From Salticus scenicus (taxonomy: Eukaryota > Arthropoda > Arachnida > Araneae > Salticidae), in NCBI GenBank assembly GCA_963930645.1, contig OZ005650.1, positions 59,213,218 to 59,277,217 of the forward strand: a stretch of DNA of 64,000 bases. Direction: 5' to 3'. Of this stretch, positions 1 through 10,054 are shown one piece after another; the stretch's first letter is position 1, and the number at the start of each line of letters is the position of its first letter. The notes beneath the pieces are model-generated. The model was not told where the DNA came from, made no database searches, and worked only from the letters and a program-made list of their open reading frames with translations. The position numbers and the translations under genes are program-made.

Positions 1-130
1 TGTGGAAGTAACATAAAATTGAAACCAAGATGTTTCTTCAGACTACATTCAAACAGTCAATTTATTTCTGAAACTTTATAATTTTAAAAGAATAAGCTTT
101 GGGAAATATCTTGTTAAAAAGCTTTTTATA
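1..130. other. AT-rich sequence, nothing recognised
   Basis: Left edge of the window. I see no frame, RNA gene or repeat end that I can support here. Confidence 0.5.
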
Positions 131-755
131 AAGTAATGATAGATTAAAGTTAAATTCCAGAATAGTTAGTAAGATTTAGTGTAATGGCACCAGATTTTAG
201 GAAAATAACACAATTTTTTAAATGGCTGTATAATAGGGTAGTATAATTTTTAATAAGATTGTAACGTTTTTAATGGTATTAATTTTGTTCTCTGATTTTA
301 TGAAAAAAATGTCTCTGTCGACAAACTTTGGTAAGTAAATAAGAGACATGAAAACAAATTCCATTTATTTTTTCATTGAAAAGATAACACCTATAAAAAT
401 AAAATTAAATTAACTGACATTATATTTTTTTTACAATATAAAATAATAGATTTAAGTTAAATTCCAGAAAATGAAATGAAAACAAGTGCAAGAGATTTAG
501 TGTAATGGCACCACATTTTGGAAAAATAACACACATTTTTAAATGGCTGTAATAATAGGGTAGTTTAATAATTTTGAACAAGTTTGATAAGTTGATAATG
601 TTAAGTAATGTATTGATTTTGTTCTCTGCTTTTATGAAACAGTTGTCTCTGTCAACAAAGTATGATAAGTAAATAATAGACATGAAGACAAATTCCATTT
701 TTCTTTTTCATTGAAAAGATAACACCCATGAAAATAAAATTAACTAAATTGAAAT
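131..755. repeat. Two-copy tandem duplication, about 305-bp period
   Basis: Two diverged direct copies lie side by side (about 131-420 and 436-755). Shared blocks occur in the same order: AAGTTAAATTCCAGAA, TTTAGTGTAATGGCACCA, TTTTAAATGGCTGTA, TTTTGTTCTCTG, GTCTCTGTC and TTTTTCATTGAAAAGATAAC. Indels and substitutions show that the duplication is not recent. No coding frame is conserved; the open frame antisense to copy 2 is not shared by copy 1. Confidence 0.8.
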
Positions 756-1053
756 TATTTTATTTATAAAACATTCGTATAAATACAGTATGATGTTCTA
801 ATTTAAGACAGCTGTTAAAATCAACGTGCACGCATATTGTTGTATTCCAAATATTTAACCAAATAATTTATCATAAATGCCCTAGCAAACATATATATTA
901 AACAAAGCACCTAAAAATTTCTAAACTGTCAAAAACAGCACAAATGCATTACGTTTTATATAAAGGGAATACACAAAATTTTGTTATACTAAGTGAAAAT
1001 AAGAGTGAACATTTTTAAACAGAAAAGGATGGTTCATTGAATTTTTACGTTTA
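756..1053. other. Unannotated AT-rich sequence
   Basis: About 300 bp of AT-rich sequence with no frame, repeat or RNA signal that I can support. Confidence 0.4.
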
Positions 1054-1250
1054 ATGTTATAGTAGTACTGCGCAATGGGCGATTGGTGATGGTCTAAGAC
1101 ACACCCCTAAGGATGGCCCGGGGACATGCCAACACAAAGTTGATCCTACACAAAGAGTAGGGATGCCCCGCTTCTGTGACTTCCAGAGGTATAAGTTGGA
1201 TGGGAACATGTAGGACATTGCAACTACGGCAGATTTTACGTGCACCAGCC
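1054..1250 (+). repeat. Dispersed SINE-like repeat, copy 1
   Basis: A moderately GC-rich island in AT-rich DNA. It aligns, block by block, with 60937-61165: GCAATGGGC, then GAT.GTCT..GAC, ACCCCTAA/ATCCCTAA, GGAGACATG-like, TTGATCCT, CCCCGCTTC, AGAGGTATAA and GAACATG. The two copies are on the same strand, at the two ends of the window, and are clearly diverged. No pol III boxes are obvious, so whether it is a SINE, a LINE tail or a DNA transposon fragment is open. Confidence 0.6.
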
Positions 1251-1384
1251 ACCATTACTGTACACAAAGGTCTTTGGTCGTCTCGAATAAGCTGAAAAGA
1301 AATATATCAATAATATTTTTCTTTAAATTGAAATTTGACAACATACACTAAATGTATATTTCAGAAAACATTTCATTAAATTCA

Positions 1385-2090
1385 TAGATCATCGTGATAA
1401 CGAAATTTTCTTTGTGTCCCTGTAAACACCTGTAAACATTATAGTGCGAGATTCATGAACGCCTATACATTTCATGTTACTGTGGCCCATAACATGTATA
1501 CAAATTTTCAGCTGAATTAGATGAGGTGGTTGCACTTTATTGCGCTTAAAAGAATTACAGCCCATTGTCATAATCATAAAGAATTTTTTGTTGCTTCCCT
1601 GTAAAAAAAAAAAAAAAAAAACTGTATGTGCTAAATTCCAAAAAAAAAAAAACTATGCAGTTCTTGCGACTGTGACGTATTACATATGTATGTATTTTCA
1701 GCTCAATCGAATAAGGCGTTTAGACGCTGTCGCCGTTTAATAAAAATTGAGAATGCCAAGGAATATTTTTTTGTGTCCCTGCGAAAAAACTCTCTAAGTG
1801 CTATATTCCCGAAACTCTTTACAGATCTTGCGACAGTAACCTACAATATGTGTATAAATTTAGAGACCAATCGAATATGTCATTTACATGCTATCGCACC
1901 TTGAAAATTTTTGGACCATACACCATAATGATAAAGAATTTTTCCTTGTGTCCCTGCAAAAAAAGTTTTAGCGCAAGATTAACCAAATCAATAAGGTTTG
2001 TGCTTTGATGACCTACAACATACGTGCCAACTTTCAGCTCATTCGACCAAAGATTTTATATGCTATCGTGTTCAATCACATACATACATA
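1385..2090 (+). repeat. Degenerate tandem repeat, about 180-bp period, four copies
   Basis: Four direct copies start near 1390, 1566, 1751 and 1926. Each begins with a variant of TAATGATAAAGAATTTTT, then TTTGTGTCCCTG and an A-run, then AGTGCTA..TT, GCGAC.GTAAC.TACAACAT, a version of TTTTCAGCTCAATCGAAT, and ends with a variant of TTTATATGCTATCGC. The A-run is 18 bases in copy 2. The array stops exactly where the Tc1 element begins, so the element inserted at or next to its end. Small frames across it are chance. Confidence 0.75.
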
Positions 2091-3517
2091 CACTGATGGG
2101 AAAAATATCCCAACACCAAGAAAAAATTATTGTACAGTAACGAAATTTCAGCAATACATTTGTCTAGGTAACATGTTTAATTGATTAAAGTTTCAAGATC
2201 ACAGGTAGAACCATTGGCGAGAAGAGCCATTTCAAATGCGAAATGTTGGTACATTAGTAACCGGTGTAACCGCCAGAATTTTGAATGCAAGCATGAAAAC
2301 GTGCATGCATTGTGTCGTACAGGTGTCAGATATCAGTTTGTGGGATGGTGTTCCATGCCTGTTGCACTTGGGCGGTCAATGCAGGGACGGGTAATGCTGG
2401 TTGTGGATGACGCTGGAGTTGTCGTCCAATGATGTCCAATACGTGCTCGATTGGGGAAAGATCTGGTGATCTAGCAGGCCAAGGCAACAGGTCGACACAC
2501 TGTAGAGCATGTTGGGTTACAACAGCGGTATGAGGGCGAGCGTTATCCTGTTGGAAAACACCCCCTTGAATGCTGTTCATGAATGGCAGCACAACAGGTT
2601 GTATCACTAGACTGACGTACAAATTTGCAGTCAGGGTGCGTGGGATAACCACGAGAGTGCTCCTGCTGTCATACGAAATTGCTCCCCAAACCATAACTCC
2701 AGGAGTAGGCCCTGTGTGTCTAGGCCGCAGACAGGTCGCTAGCAGGCGTTCACCGGCCTCCTTCTAACCAACACACTGCTATCACTGCGACCAAGGCAGA
2801 ACCGGCTTTCATCAGAAAACACAACAGTTCTCCACTCCGTCCTCCAATGAGCTCTAGCTTGACACCACTCACGTCGCAAACGGCAGTGGTTTGGAGTCAG
2901 TGGAATGCACGCTACAGGGCGTGTGGCTCGGAGCTGTCCTTGAAGTAACCGATTTGTAACAGTTCGTTGTGTCACTGTGGTGCCAACTGCAGCTCGAATT
3001 TCAGCTGCAGACGCAATACGATTAGCCACAGCCATACGCCGAACACGGCGGTCTTTCCTCTCGGTAGTGCCAAGTGGCCACCCGGAACCCGGTCTTCTTG
3101 AGGCAGTACCTTCCCTTGACCACTGCTGCCAACACTCATGCACAGTGGATATATTCCTGCCAAGTCTTTCTGCAATATCGCGGAAAGAAAACCCACCTTC
3201 TCGTAGCCCTACTACACGACCTCGTTCAAACTCAGTGAGCTGTTGATAATGGCTTCTTTGTCTTCTTAGAGGCATCCTTGACTAACATTAACCCACTACG
3301 TCAAATATCAACTGTAAATAACGATCACGAACCTTACAGCGCTTATTTAAAGCAAACCTCATTTGCATGTTCATAGTGTCCCTACAAGCGCCACACTTAT
3401 GCGCGTAGCTCGAAATTTGAATCGAGGTCATCTTTCAGATGTATAAACACGCCTACCAAATTTCGTTTATCTAACACAGCTCCTTCCTGGTGTTAGGATT
3501 TTTTTTTTCCATCAGTG
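2091..3517 (-). mobile_element. Tc1/mariner-type DNA transposon, TIRs and TA duplications present
   Basis: The left end CACTGATGGGAAAAATATCC and the right end (reverse complement CACTGATGGAAAAAAAAAAT) form imperfect TIRs; each continues with a version of CAACACCA.GAA and an inner AACGAAATTT block, so the inverted repeat spans roughly 60 bp. A TA dinucleotide lies directly outside each end (2089-2090 and 3518-3519), as expected for Tc1/mariner insertion. The 1427-bp element holds one transposase gene on the minus strand, which is broken. Ends look complete, so it could have been mobilised in trans after the gene decayed. Confidence 0.9.
2254..3275 (-). pseudogene. Tc1-type transposase, inactivated by one frameshift and one nonsense codon
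   Basis: The reading starts at ATG 3275-3273 with an N-terminal helix-turn-helix region (ERGRVVGLREGGFSFRDIAE), a second DNA-binding half (TVTNRLLQ), and the first catalytic aspartate in VVFSDESRFCL. That frame ends at a TAG near 2739. The following frame (about 2767-2326) carries VWGAIS, the second aspartate in QQDNARPHTA and the glutamate in WPARSPDLSPIEH; I count 32 residues between those two. The two halves are offset by one base near 2752, best explained by a one-base loss. The second frame ends at a TGA near 2323, after QTDI, where the family has arginine; a CGA to TGA change at a CpG explains it, and the same frame then stays open to a TAA at 2254-2256 ending in SGGYTGY. Family and breaks are read directly; order of mutations is inference. 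Confidence 0.9.
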
Positions 3518-4278
3518 TATATACATATATACATCAGCGTAAAACAAAAACAAAAATCAATGGGCGCCAAATCGTGTAGAAGCACCAAAATGTCAAAGTC
3601 AGATTTTTAACGTTATTACAAATTTTTTCATACATATGTACGTTAGGAAGGTGAATATGAATAACTTTACAGATTTGTAGTTTGAAATAATCTTTAAATG
3701 TTTAAATACAACATCAAAAAATAATGATTAAGAAAAACTAATTTCCCTAATATTTTATGCATCATATATTTTTTCTAATTAAAATGAACTGTTACAAAAT
3801 GGATTTTATTTTTATTCGAAAATGCAGTTGGTTACGTTTTCTGATTACCGTCCTATTTAGAAACAATAGATGAATGAAATAGAAAGTGTTTGATTTATTT
3901 TTATTGTATTTGTATTATTTCTAAAATTGTTTTGTTGAAATGTAAAAGAAAATAAATAAGAATTTAAACACAAAATGTACTTTTTTTTTCCTATATGAAG
4001 TTTTAATCTTGGTTGTTTACATTTTGTTACATAGATTTCTATAAGCTTCCTTTTGTTAAAGGCCATTAAAACGGAACTTATTTTTGTGTTCTTTTTGTTT
4101 ATAATGATTACAATAAATCATGCACCTTTTTTGATTTTATAAATTCTTTCAAATAAAAGTATATTGAAGCTATTCGGATATTGTAAATAAAATATTATTA
4201 TTATTATTATTTTACTCAAGAGACCTTTACATTTTCCATAAAAAAATTCGAGTGAATTATTTTAAAAGACTGTTCAAT

Positions 4279-4312
<34 letters not shown>

Positions 4313-4849
4313 ACGCAATAAAGTATTAAAAAGATGTATCTACAATGTATATAAATTAAAATTATGTTTCCATAAATAATATCGTATATCCTTTACACAT
4401 AATGATACAATAATATCCTTTATTTTTTATTCCTTATACTGTTTGACAGTAATTAATCTTGGCTGATTTGGTGCACTCTGTAGCTGTAAATAAAATGTGG
4501 ATTGAATCGAAAATATGCCATTATTAATTTCAAAGTATGCTCTAAAACTTTCTGTAAAAAAAAAAAAAAAAAAAAAAAGAATTAAATATTAAATGTTAAA
4601 TAAGTAAACATTAAATAAATAAATAAGTTAAAATAATCTGGTGTGTCACTCACACGGCTTTCTCTTACCCTGAAATTTAATACTATAAATACAGGTTGGA
4701 GATTAAGAAGTAAGATAACGATGTTATGTAAACCTATGTTAAACAATTCAAATTAGGCTTCGGAAGAGTTTTGTATGATAATTAATTCTGTGTGAGGGGG
4801 GCTACCGCCCCCTCAACGCCCCGTTTCATTAACGCACCTACATTTATAT
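3518..4849. other. AT-rich sequence with homopolymer runs
   Basis: No supported gene. It contains a long T-run (about 4280-4307), a long A-run (about 4556-4579) and short TTA repeats near 4197. A GC-rich patch near 4795-4825 (GGGGGGCTACCGCCCCCTCA) can fold back on itself (GGGGG/CCCCC) and lies just outside the recognisable family R copy; it may be an eroded part of it. Confidence 0.5.
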
Positions 4850-5640
4850 AGAATTTAATTCGATTATTAAAAAATAATTCTGTTATTAAAAAATAATTTA
4901 TTAAAACTATTTTTTAAATAAATTATCTTTTATTATAATGCAGACCATTTCCATATTAGAGAAGTAGTATGACACTAAATATCCAAAAAAAAGTCCATTT
5001 TATTTTCAATATTAAAAAAAAAAAAAAGGTTTTTTTTTCGTTAAAAGTGAAAAAAATCGATAACTTTGTTTTAAATTATCGCAGATCGATGGTTCAACCA
5101 TTCGTTTTAAAGGTATTGGCGAGCTCTTTTGAAAGATACCCATCATGAAAATTAACTCCCCTCGAGTAATTTACTCCCCCCAGGGGGGGAGGTGAGGCTC
5201 CTACATACACAAAAATTTTTCCCAGTTGACTATCTCTATTACAATATATATATATATTCGTTTCATTTGGTTTAGTGCAGTCTATAGACGTTAAACTATA
5301 CTTACCTGCAATTTCCCCCATAGACGTAATGTATTAGAATTCTCTTGATTGTCCCTGTACACGAACCATTTGCGTGATCTTAACGAAAAGCTTACTGTAG
5401 CATCCCTACATGATACACATTTAGAATACCAAGTTTGAACTTTCTGCCATAATTTGTTTTTGAGATATGCTGATAACAGACAGACACACAGACACACAAA
5501 CACACATACACACAGACCATTTGCTAAAAACATGATTTTCGTATTCAGGGGACCTCAAAACGTGTAAATATAACAAAATCTCGCGTTCGAAAATTTGACC
5601 CAAAAACAATACTTTCTCTACCTTATGGGTAAGAGAAAGT
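4850..5640 (+). repeat. Dispersed repeat 'family R', copy 1
   Basis: This matches 46021-46815 (reverse) and 55135-56283 (same strand) over several blocks: CCATATTAGAGAAGTAGTAT, ACACTAAATATCCAAAAAAA, ATCGATAACTTTGTTTTAAA, GGTTCAACCATTCGTTTTAA, a GC-rich inverted repeat around CCCCTCGAG...GGGGGGG (5158-5195), CCCAGTTGACTATCTCTATT, a CAGACAGACACACAGACACA tract, CCTCAAAACGTGTAAAT and a GAGAAAGTAAAA end. No coding capacity. Structure resembles a non-autonomous DNA element, but I find no clean ends or target duplication. Confidence 0.75.
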
Positions 5641-6651
5641 AAAAATTAAATTTCCGCTAAGGGGCGGATTTTTCTCAGAACAATTGAAAAGTTTTGTCAT
5701 AAATAACTGCGGTCTACTCTAACATTTCATAACGTTATGTTATTTAAAACCACTACTTCACATTTCAAGCATTATATCAGTACAGAAAACGATATAGCAA
5801 TGCACTTGAAGGGCCGAATAACGTTGCGTGTTCGGCTGGACTGGCGATTCTGTGTTGAATACACATTTCATTGGCTTTACATTTTACAACTTAATGGTTG
5901 AGCCCACATTAAAAAATATGCCTTACATAGCAAAGCATTTAGTATATATATATATATATATATATATACATAAAAGTATGCCTGGTGCTGACATCTGTTG
6001 TCATAAAGTGAAGATGATAATCTGTCAAGGAAATGTCTGTTCAAAATATTTATTTCTTGAATTATTGCAGCACTAATTATGTTACAGGTAGCACTTAATT
6101 TGAAAGGTCCGATTAACTGTTAACGCCTAACTTAATTAAAACCGTAAAAGTAATTTTAATCATCATTAAGGCATCCATACTAAGCTAACCTAGAGAAATA
6201 ATTCTTTAGGTACAGCTCGAGATAAATTATGTTCTATATATAGGAAAGGGGGATTGTGTTCAGGTAATTTACCTGAATTCAGGTTTTTATTTATTTATTT
6301 ATTTAACTATTTTTTATTTATTTTATTTCTAGCATTAGAATTCCAATTTTCTGGTTGTTAAATTCATTAACGAAAGTGTAAAATACCAAATTTACTAGGC
6401 TACTAATCTTAATTAAAATTAATATTTTTTATAATGAGAAGATTGGATCTCCTTGCATTAAATTATATATTTTCTACCCATACAAAAATTCCTTTTCCTT
6501 AAAATTTCAAGTATGTTTTCATGAATTGACAATCACTCTTGGTATAGGACACTGGACGTTTGTGGAAGTTCGAGAAATGTATGGTTTACCTGTGTGCAAT
6601 TCATAAAATAAAAATGACCCATAAATAGGACAGTGGGCGTTAACGGGTTAA
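5641..6651. other. AT-rich sequence, short TA microsatellite
   Basis: No supported gene. A (TA)n run lies at about 5943-5969 and a TTTA-type run at 6283-6306. The 82-residue frame across the TA run is low-complexity and not credible as a gene. Confidence 0.5.
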
Positions 6652-7311
6652 GCCTACAAGGCACCCAGTTCCATATGTGGAACACCGACTTTAATCTTTC
6701 CTATAGCTATAAAACTACTAGTAGCGACATCTCTTGACATGTTGATAGAAGCTACTGATATTTAACAATGTACAGGGATGGAACACGGGCGCAGTATTCA
6801 TACCACTATCAATGTAAGAAAATTTTCTACTTCTTAAATCAACGATATTATAGGTAGTAAAATTTCTTAAATAGATTCCGGTATGAATTCTGCGCCCGTG
6901 TTCCATCCCTGAATGTAGTAATACGAATCTTTACCTAAAGCTGTTTTTCGTGTTTTTGTTATAGTGCACTCAGTGTGAAATTTGAATGAAAGTGATACGT
7001 TAGTCGTTTGTCTGAATTCAAAATAAAAAAAGAATAGTTATTGAACAGTTTTGACTCGAAAAAAATACTGTGTGTTATAACGAAGTGTATATTTTGCAGA
7101 GGTAAGTTGTTGTTTTTTATATTACAATAGTAAACGTATTAGTAAATCATATTTTTATGTATGTTTTGCATACGGTACGTTGAGCTAAAAAGGTGATTTT
7201 TCCGTAAAATATGGTTTTATTTTTATTTTTATAAGTTTTCCCTATCTTCTGATCACTAATTACAACCTATATATTTTTGTCGCGCACTAAAAAAAATTGA
7301 GCCTTGTAGGG
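6652..7311. mobile_element. piggyBac-like non-autonomous element (MITE), 660 bp
   Basis: The ends are inverted: left TTAA-GCCTACAAGGC (TTAA at 6648-6651) and right GCCTTGTAGGG-TTAA (TTAA at 7312-7315). A TTAA on both sides and a CCC-like terminal G/C triplet are the hallmarks of piggyBac insertion. A near-palindrome, GTTCCATATGTGGAAC, lies just inside the left end. No transposase frame is present. A second, unrelated palindromic element is nested at 6773-6911. The terminal repeat is only 11-12 bp with one mismatch, so the call rests on the TTAA pair plus the repeat. Confidence 0.6.
6767..6917. mobile_element. Palindromic MITE, copy 1, with AATGTA direct repeats
   Basis: The element 6773-6911 (139 bp) has long inverted ends: CAGGGATGGAACACGGGCGC on the left and its match on the right, extending through the ATTCATACC block for about 33 bp. 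Directly outside both ends lies AATGTA (6767-6772 and 6912-6917). A second copy at 9915-10048 is flanked by AATGTG twice. CAGGG termini recall hAT elements, but hAT normally makes 8-bp duplications, so the superfamily is unassigned. The 62-residue open frame inside is a by-product of the palindrome. Confidence 0.8.
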
Positions 7312-8028
7312 TTAAGACACAAATGCAAGCAGTGGGGAACCGGAATTATTATAGCGTATGTGGGGAAGATGTTGACGAATGCAGTGTGAACCCGAAGCGA
7401 GGTATTATAAGATTTTAATGACTTTTTATTTATTTATTTAGCTAGTTTTTTAGTTTTCATTTTTGTAGTGATTTAAAATGATTAATGGATTTTCAAAAAT
7501 TCTTTAAATATACAGAATAGCGGAACAGGCGAAGCTTGCTAGTTTTCAAATATAGAGAAAATTAAACAATTTTCTTAAAGATAATACGCAATAGCAAATC
7601 AGACAAATCACACATTTTCAGTTACTTTAGAAACATTCAGATACAAAAACTATCAAGTTTAACTTTCTCTTTTCAGTTTTCGAAAAGCGTAAATATTAAA
7701 CTTTAGAAAAACTATCATTCAGCTTAATTTTATTGTTCTATTTTGAAATTCTACAATTTTTATCATAAAAAAAAGCGAAATTTCATTATGATCATAATAT
7801 ATCATTTCTATGTAATCCTTCGCACAGGTATTATATCGAATTAAAAATATATATTTATATATATAGAATATATAGAATTCTTATTAATTAACGGAAAGAT
7901 GTCCGATAAAAGTATTAACAATATAGGATTTTACACAAGAAATTAAACGAAAAAAAAAAAAAAAAAAATCAATTGAGGTAGTGAATCAACGAATGCTTTG
8001 CCAGCTTCGCTGGTCTGTATATTTAAAG
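7312..8028. other. AT-rich sequence; palindrome at 8000-8015
   Basis: No supported gene. The short inverted repeat GCCAGCTTCGCTGG just before the 27-bp minisatellite is a CCAGC/GCTGG hairpin with a TTCG loop, recalling the terminal hairpins of Helitron-like ends seen at 48.8 and 51.1 kb, but I see no CTRR end in register. Confidence 0.4.
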
Positions 8029-8172
8029 GGGACTAATGTGCAAGTTGTACCTGACGGGACTAAAGTGAAAGTTGTACCTCAAGGGACTTATGTGAAAGTT
8101 GTACCTCACGGGACTAATATGCAAGTTGCACCGAACGAACAAACTATTTATTTCAACGAAAATGCCTACTAA
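7981..8172 (+). other. Small open frame containing 9-residue repeats; coding status unknown
   Basis: A 63-codon frame opening with GTG includes four consecutive copies of a 9-residue unit, consensus GT-x-V-x-V-V-P-x (GTNVQVVPD, GTKVKVVPQ, GTYVKVVPH, GTNMQVAPN). The repeat period is 27 bp, so the frame is preserved automatically and does not prove coding. There is no ATG at the start and no splice context that I can support. It could be an exon relic, a minisatellite that happens to be open, or part of a mobile element. I do not assign a function. Confidence 0.3.
8029..8136 (+). repeat. 27-bp minisatellite, four copies
   Basis: Four exact-length 27-bp units start at 8029, 8056, 8083 and 8110. 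The first begins GGGACTAATGTGCAAGTTGT and ends ACCTGAC. Units differ at several positions (TAAAGTGAAAG, TTATGTGAAAG, TAATATGCAAG) but no indels occur. Confidence 0.9.
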
Positions 8173-8395
8173 CCCTGGACGATAGGTCAAACATATCTTA
8201 TCATATTATCTATCGTATTTATCGTAATATAACTCAATACTTATTTCGCTTCCTTCTTCGACTCGTTTTAATACGCATTTTTTATATGCATGAGCAGCCC
8301 CCGAAAAACAAAAACATTAAATCATTAAATTCATTTGTTTACTTATTTTTATTTCATATTATTTCACGCGCACTTTTTATTTCCTAATTCAAAAT

Positions 8396-8435
<40 letters not shown>

Positions 8436-8550
8436 TTTTCTTTATCGCTTGTAACGATACTGATTATTATTTTTTTTTCTTTCTATAATAATAATAATAA
8501 TAATAATAATAAAAGATTTTGATTAAATTCTGGCAAAAGCAGAATTTAGT
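8137..8550. other. AT-rich sequence with A-run and TAA microsatellite
   Basis: No supported gene. It holds a poly-A run of about 34 bases near 8399-8432 and an (ATA)n run at about 8486-8512. Confidence 0.5.
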
Positions 8551-8722
8551 TTAGGACGGAGGACTATTAGTTTTTTTTTTTTTTTTTTTTTTTTTTCCTT
8601 TTTTCAAATTATAACATCGCTTTCAATTTATTCAATTATATTTTCGATAGAGTTCGACAAATGTCCAACTATCGAAATCGACAACGCAAAATTCCCAGGT
8701 TGAGACTAATAGGCCCTCAGTC

Positions 8723-8726
<4 letters not shown>
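8551..8726. mobile_element. Fold-back element, 176 bp
   Basis: The ends are inverted: TTAGGACGGAGGACTATTAG at 8551-8570 and CTAATAGGCCCTCAGTCCTAA at 8706-8726, about 17 of 20 positions pairing. A T-run of about 26 bases follows the left repeat inside the element and an A-run of about 35 bases follows the right end outside. No target duplication is clear and no coding frame is present. It may be a MITE or a fold-back of a longer repeat. Confidence 0.55.
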
Positions 8727-8763
<37 letters not shown>

Positions 8764-9908
8764 TTTCCTGTTATCTGAAAAGAATTTTAAATTTGAATAT
8801 GCGATTCAAAGAATGATATCATAAAATATCCAACACAGAGAATCAAAGAAAGAATATGAATTTTGTTCTAGAAAAGTTTAAGTGCGACAGATTAGAATAA
8901 AACTTTTCCTTTTCAAATATTGCTTTTCGATAATGTTCACAAGGGTGAAATCTCAAATAAAAATCATTTTTATTTTTTTACAATAATTTTTGTTGTGTAT
9001 ATATTGATTTCGAGATTTACCATTTTTGATATATTTATGAAATATAATTTTAGAACAATATTTATATCTTTAAGTTAGCATAAAAACCAGAAAGACTTTT
9101 AACTATCTGTTTCAGATTCCTCATGATACTGTTGCAAAGGAATTACAGTTTCAACCTTTTTATGGAAATGAAAGTAAACTGAAAAAATGTATCAATAGCG
9201 ACATACAGAATGCGTGAAAAGTGGATGTATATTATATGTGTGTGTGTATAAGTAAATACATATTTATGTAACCTCTTTAAAACATAAATCTGCGTTGTCT
9301 CCAGTTTTAAGTAGTGTAAAATAATTTAAAAATCAGTTTTGAAAGTTCACGTGTTAAAGTAAATTGTTAAGATCTGTGGCTTTGATTTCATCTAATATGT
9401 TAATGTGAAATGGTAAGTCTATATCTATTATTCTTCTTTTCCGCTTCCAATGTTGGATGAGTCACCACTTCAATGTAGTTTCATAGATAAGTAAGTCTGT
9501 TTTATGTATAAAAGCTTTTTGCTTTCTTTTTCATTTTTTTTTTAGCTTCAGTATGTATATATATAGAGAGAGATAGATATGTTTGTATACCTTATCTTTT
9601 CGAGTATGAAAATCAAAATTTGAAAAATAATAATTATTTTTTCAAAATAATAAGTGTTTACAAGAAAATAAAAATCACTAATTTTATTCCATTGAGCAGA
9701 AATTTCTTTTAATTAAAGAAACAACTACTTCATAATTTGTTAAGCATTCTGTATTTATTCTTTAGTTTGTGATAATGTTTCTTCTTCTTTTTTATGCTCT
9801 TTCAAAAACGATTTCATTTTCATTCCTTCCACTGACCCCTTTTTATTTTCGTGTTGTATAATATATTCATTCTTATAAGTATAGTTTTAGAAAGAGAAAT
9901 AATTTTGG
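8727..9908. other. AT-rich sequence, nothing recognised
   Basis: Starts with a long poly-A run. Beyond short TA and GA runs (about 9560-9578) I find no gene, terminal repeat or RNA feature. Confidence 0.5.
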
Positions 9909-10054
9909 AATGTGCAGAGAAGGAACACGGGCACAGAATTCATACCGGAATCTGTTTAAGAAATTTCTCTACCTATAATATAGTTGATTTAAAAAGTAGA
10001 AAAAATTCCTTACGTCGACAGTGGTTCTGCGCACGTGCTCCATCCCTAAATGTG
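9909..10054. mobile_element. Palindromic MITE, copy 2, with AATGTG direct repeats
   Basis: The element 9915-10048 matches copy 1 at 6773-6911: GGAACACGGGC, CAGAATTCATACCG and TTTAAGAAATTTC blocks on the left, TTCTGCGCACGTGCTCCATC on the right. The outermost bases have drifted (CAGAGA, CCCTA). AATGTG lies directly outside both ends (9909-9914, 10049-10054). Inverted repeats are less perfect than in copy 1, so this is an older insertion. Confidence 0.75.

Noticed and set aside
2977..3246. Plus-strand and alternative minus-strand frames across the Tc1 element
   Set aside because: Shadows of the transposase frame.
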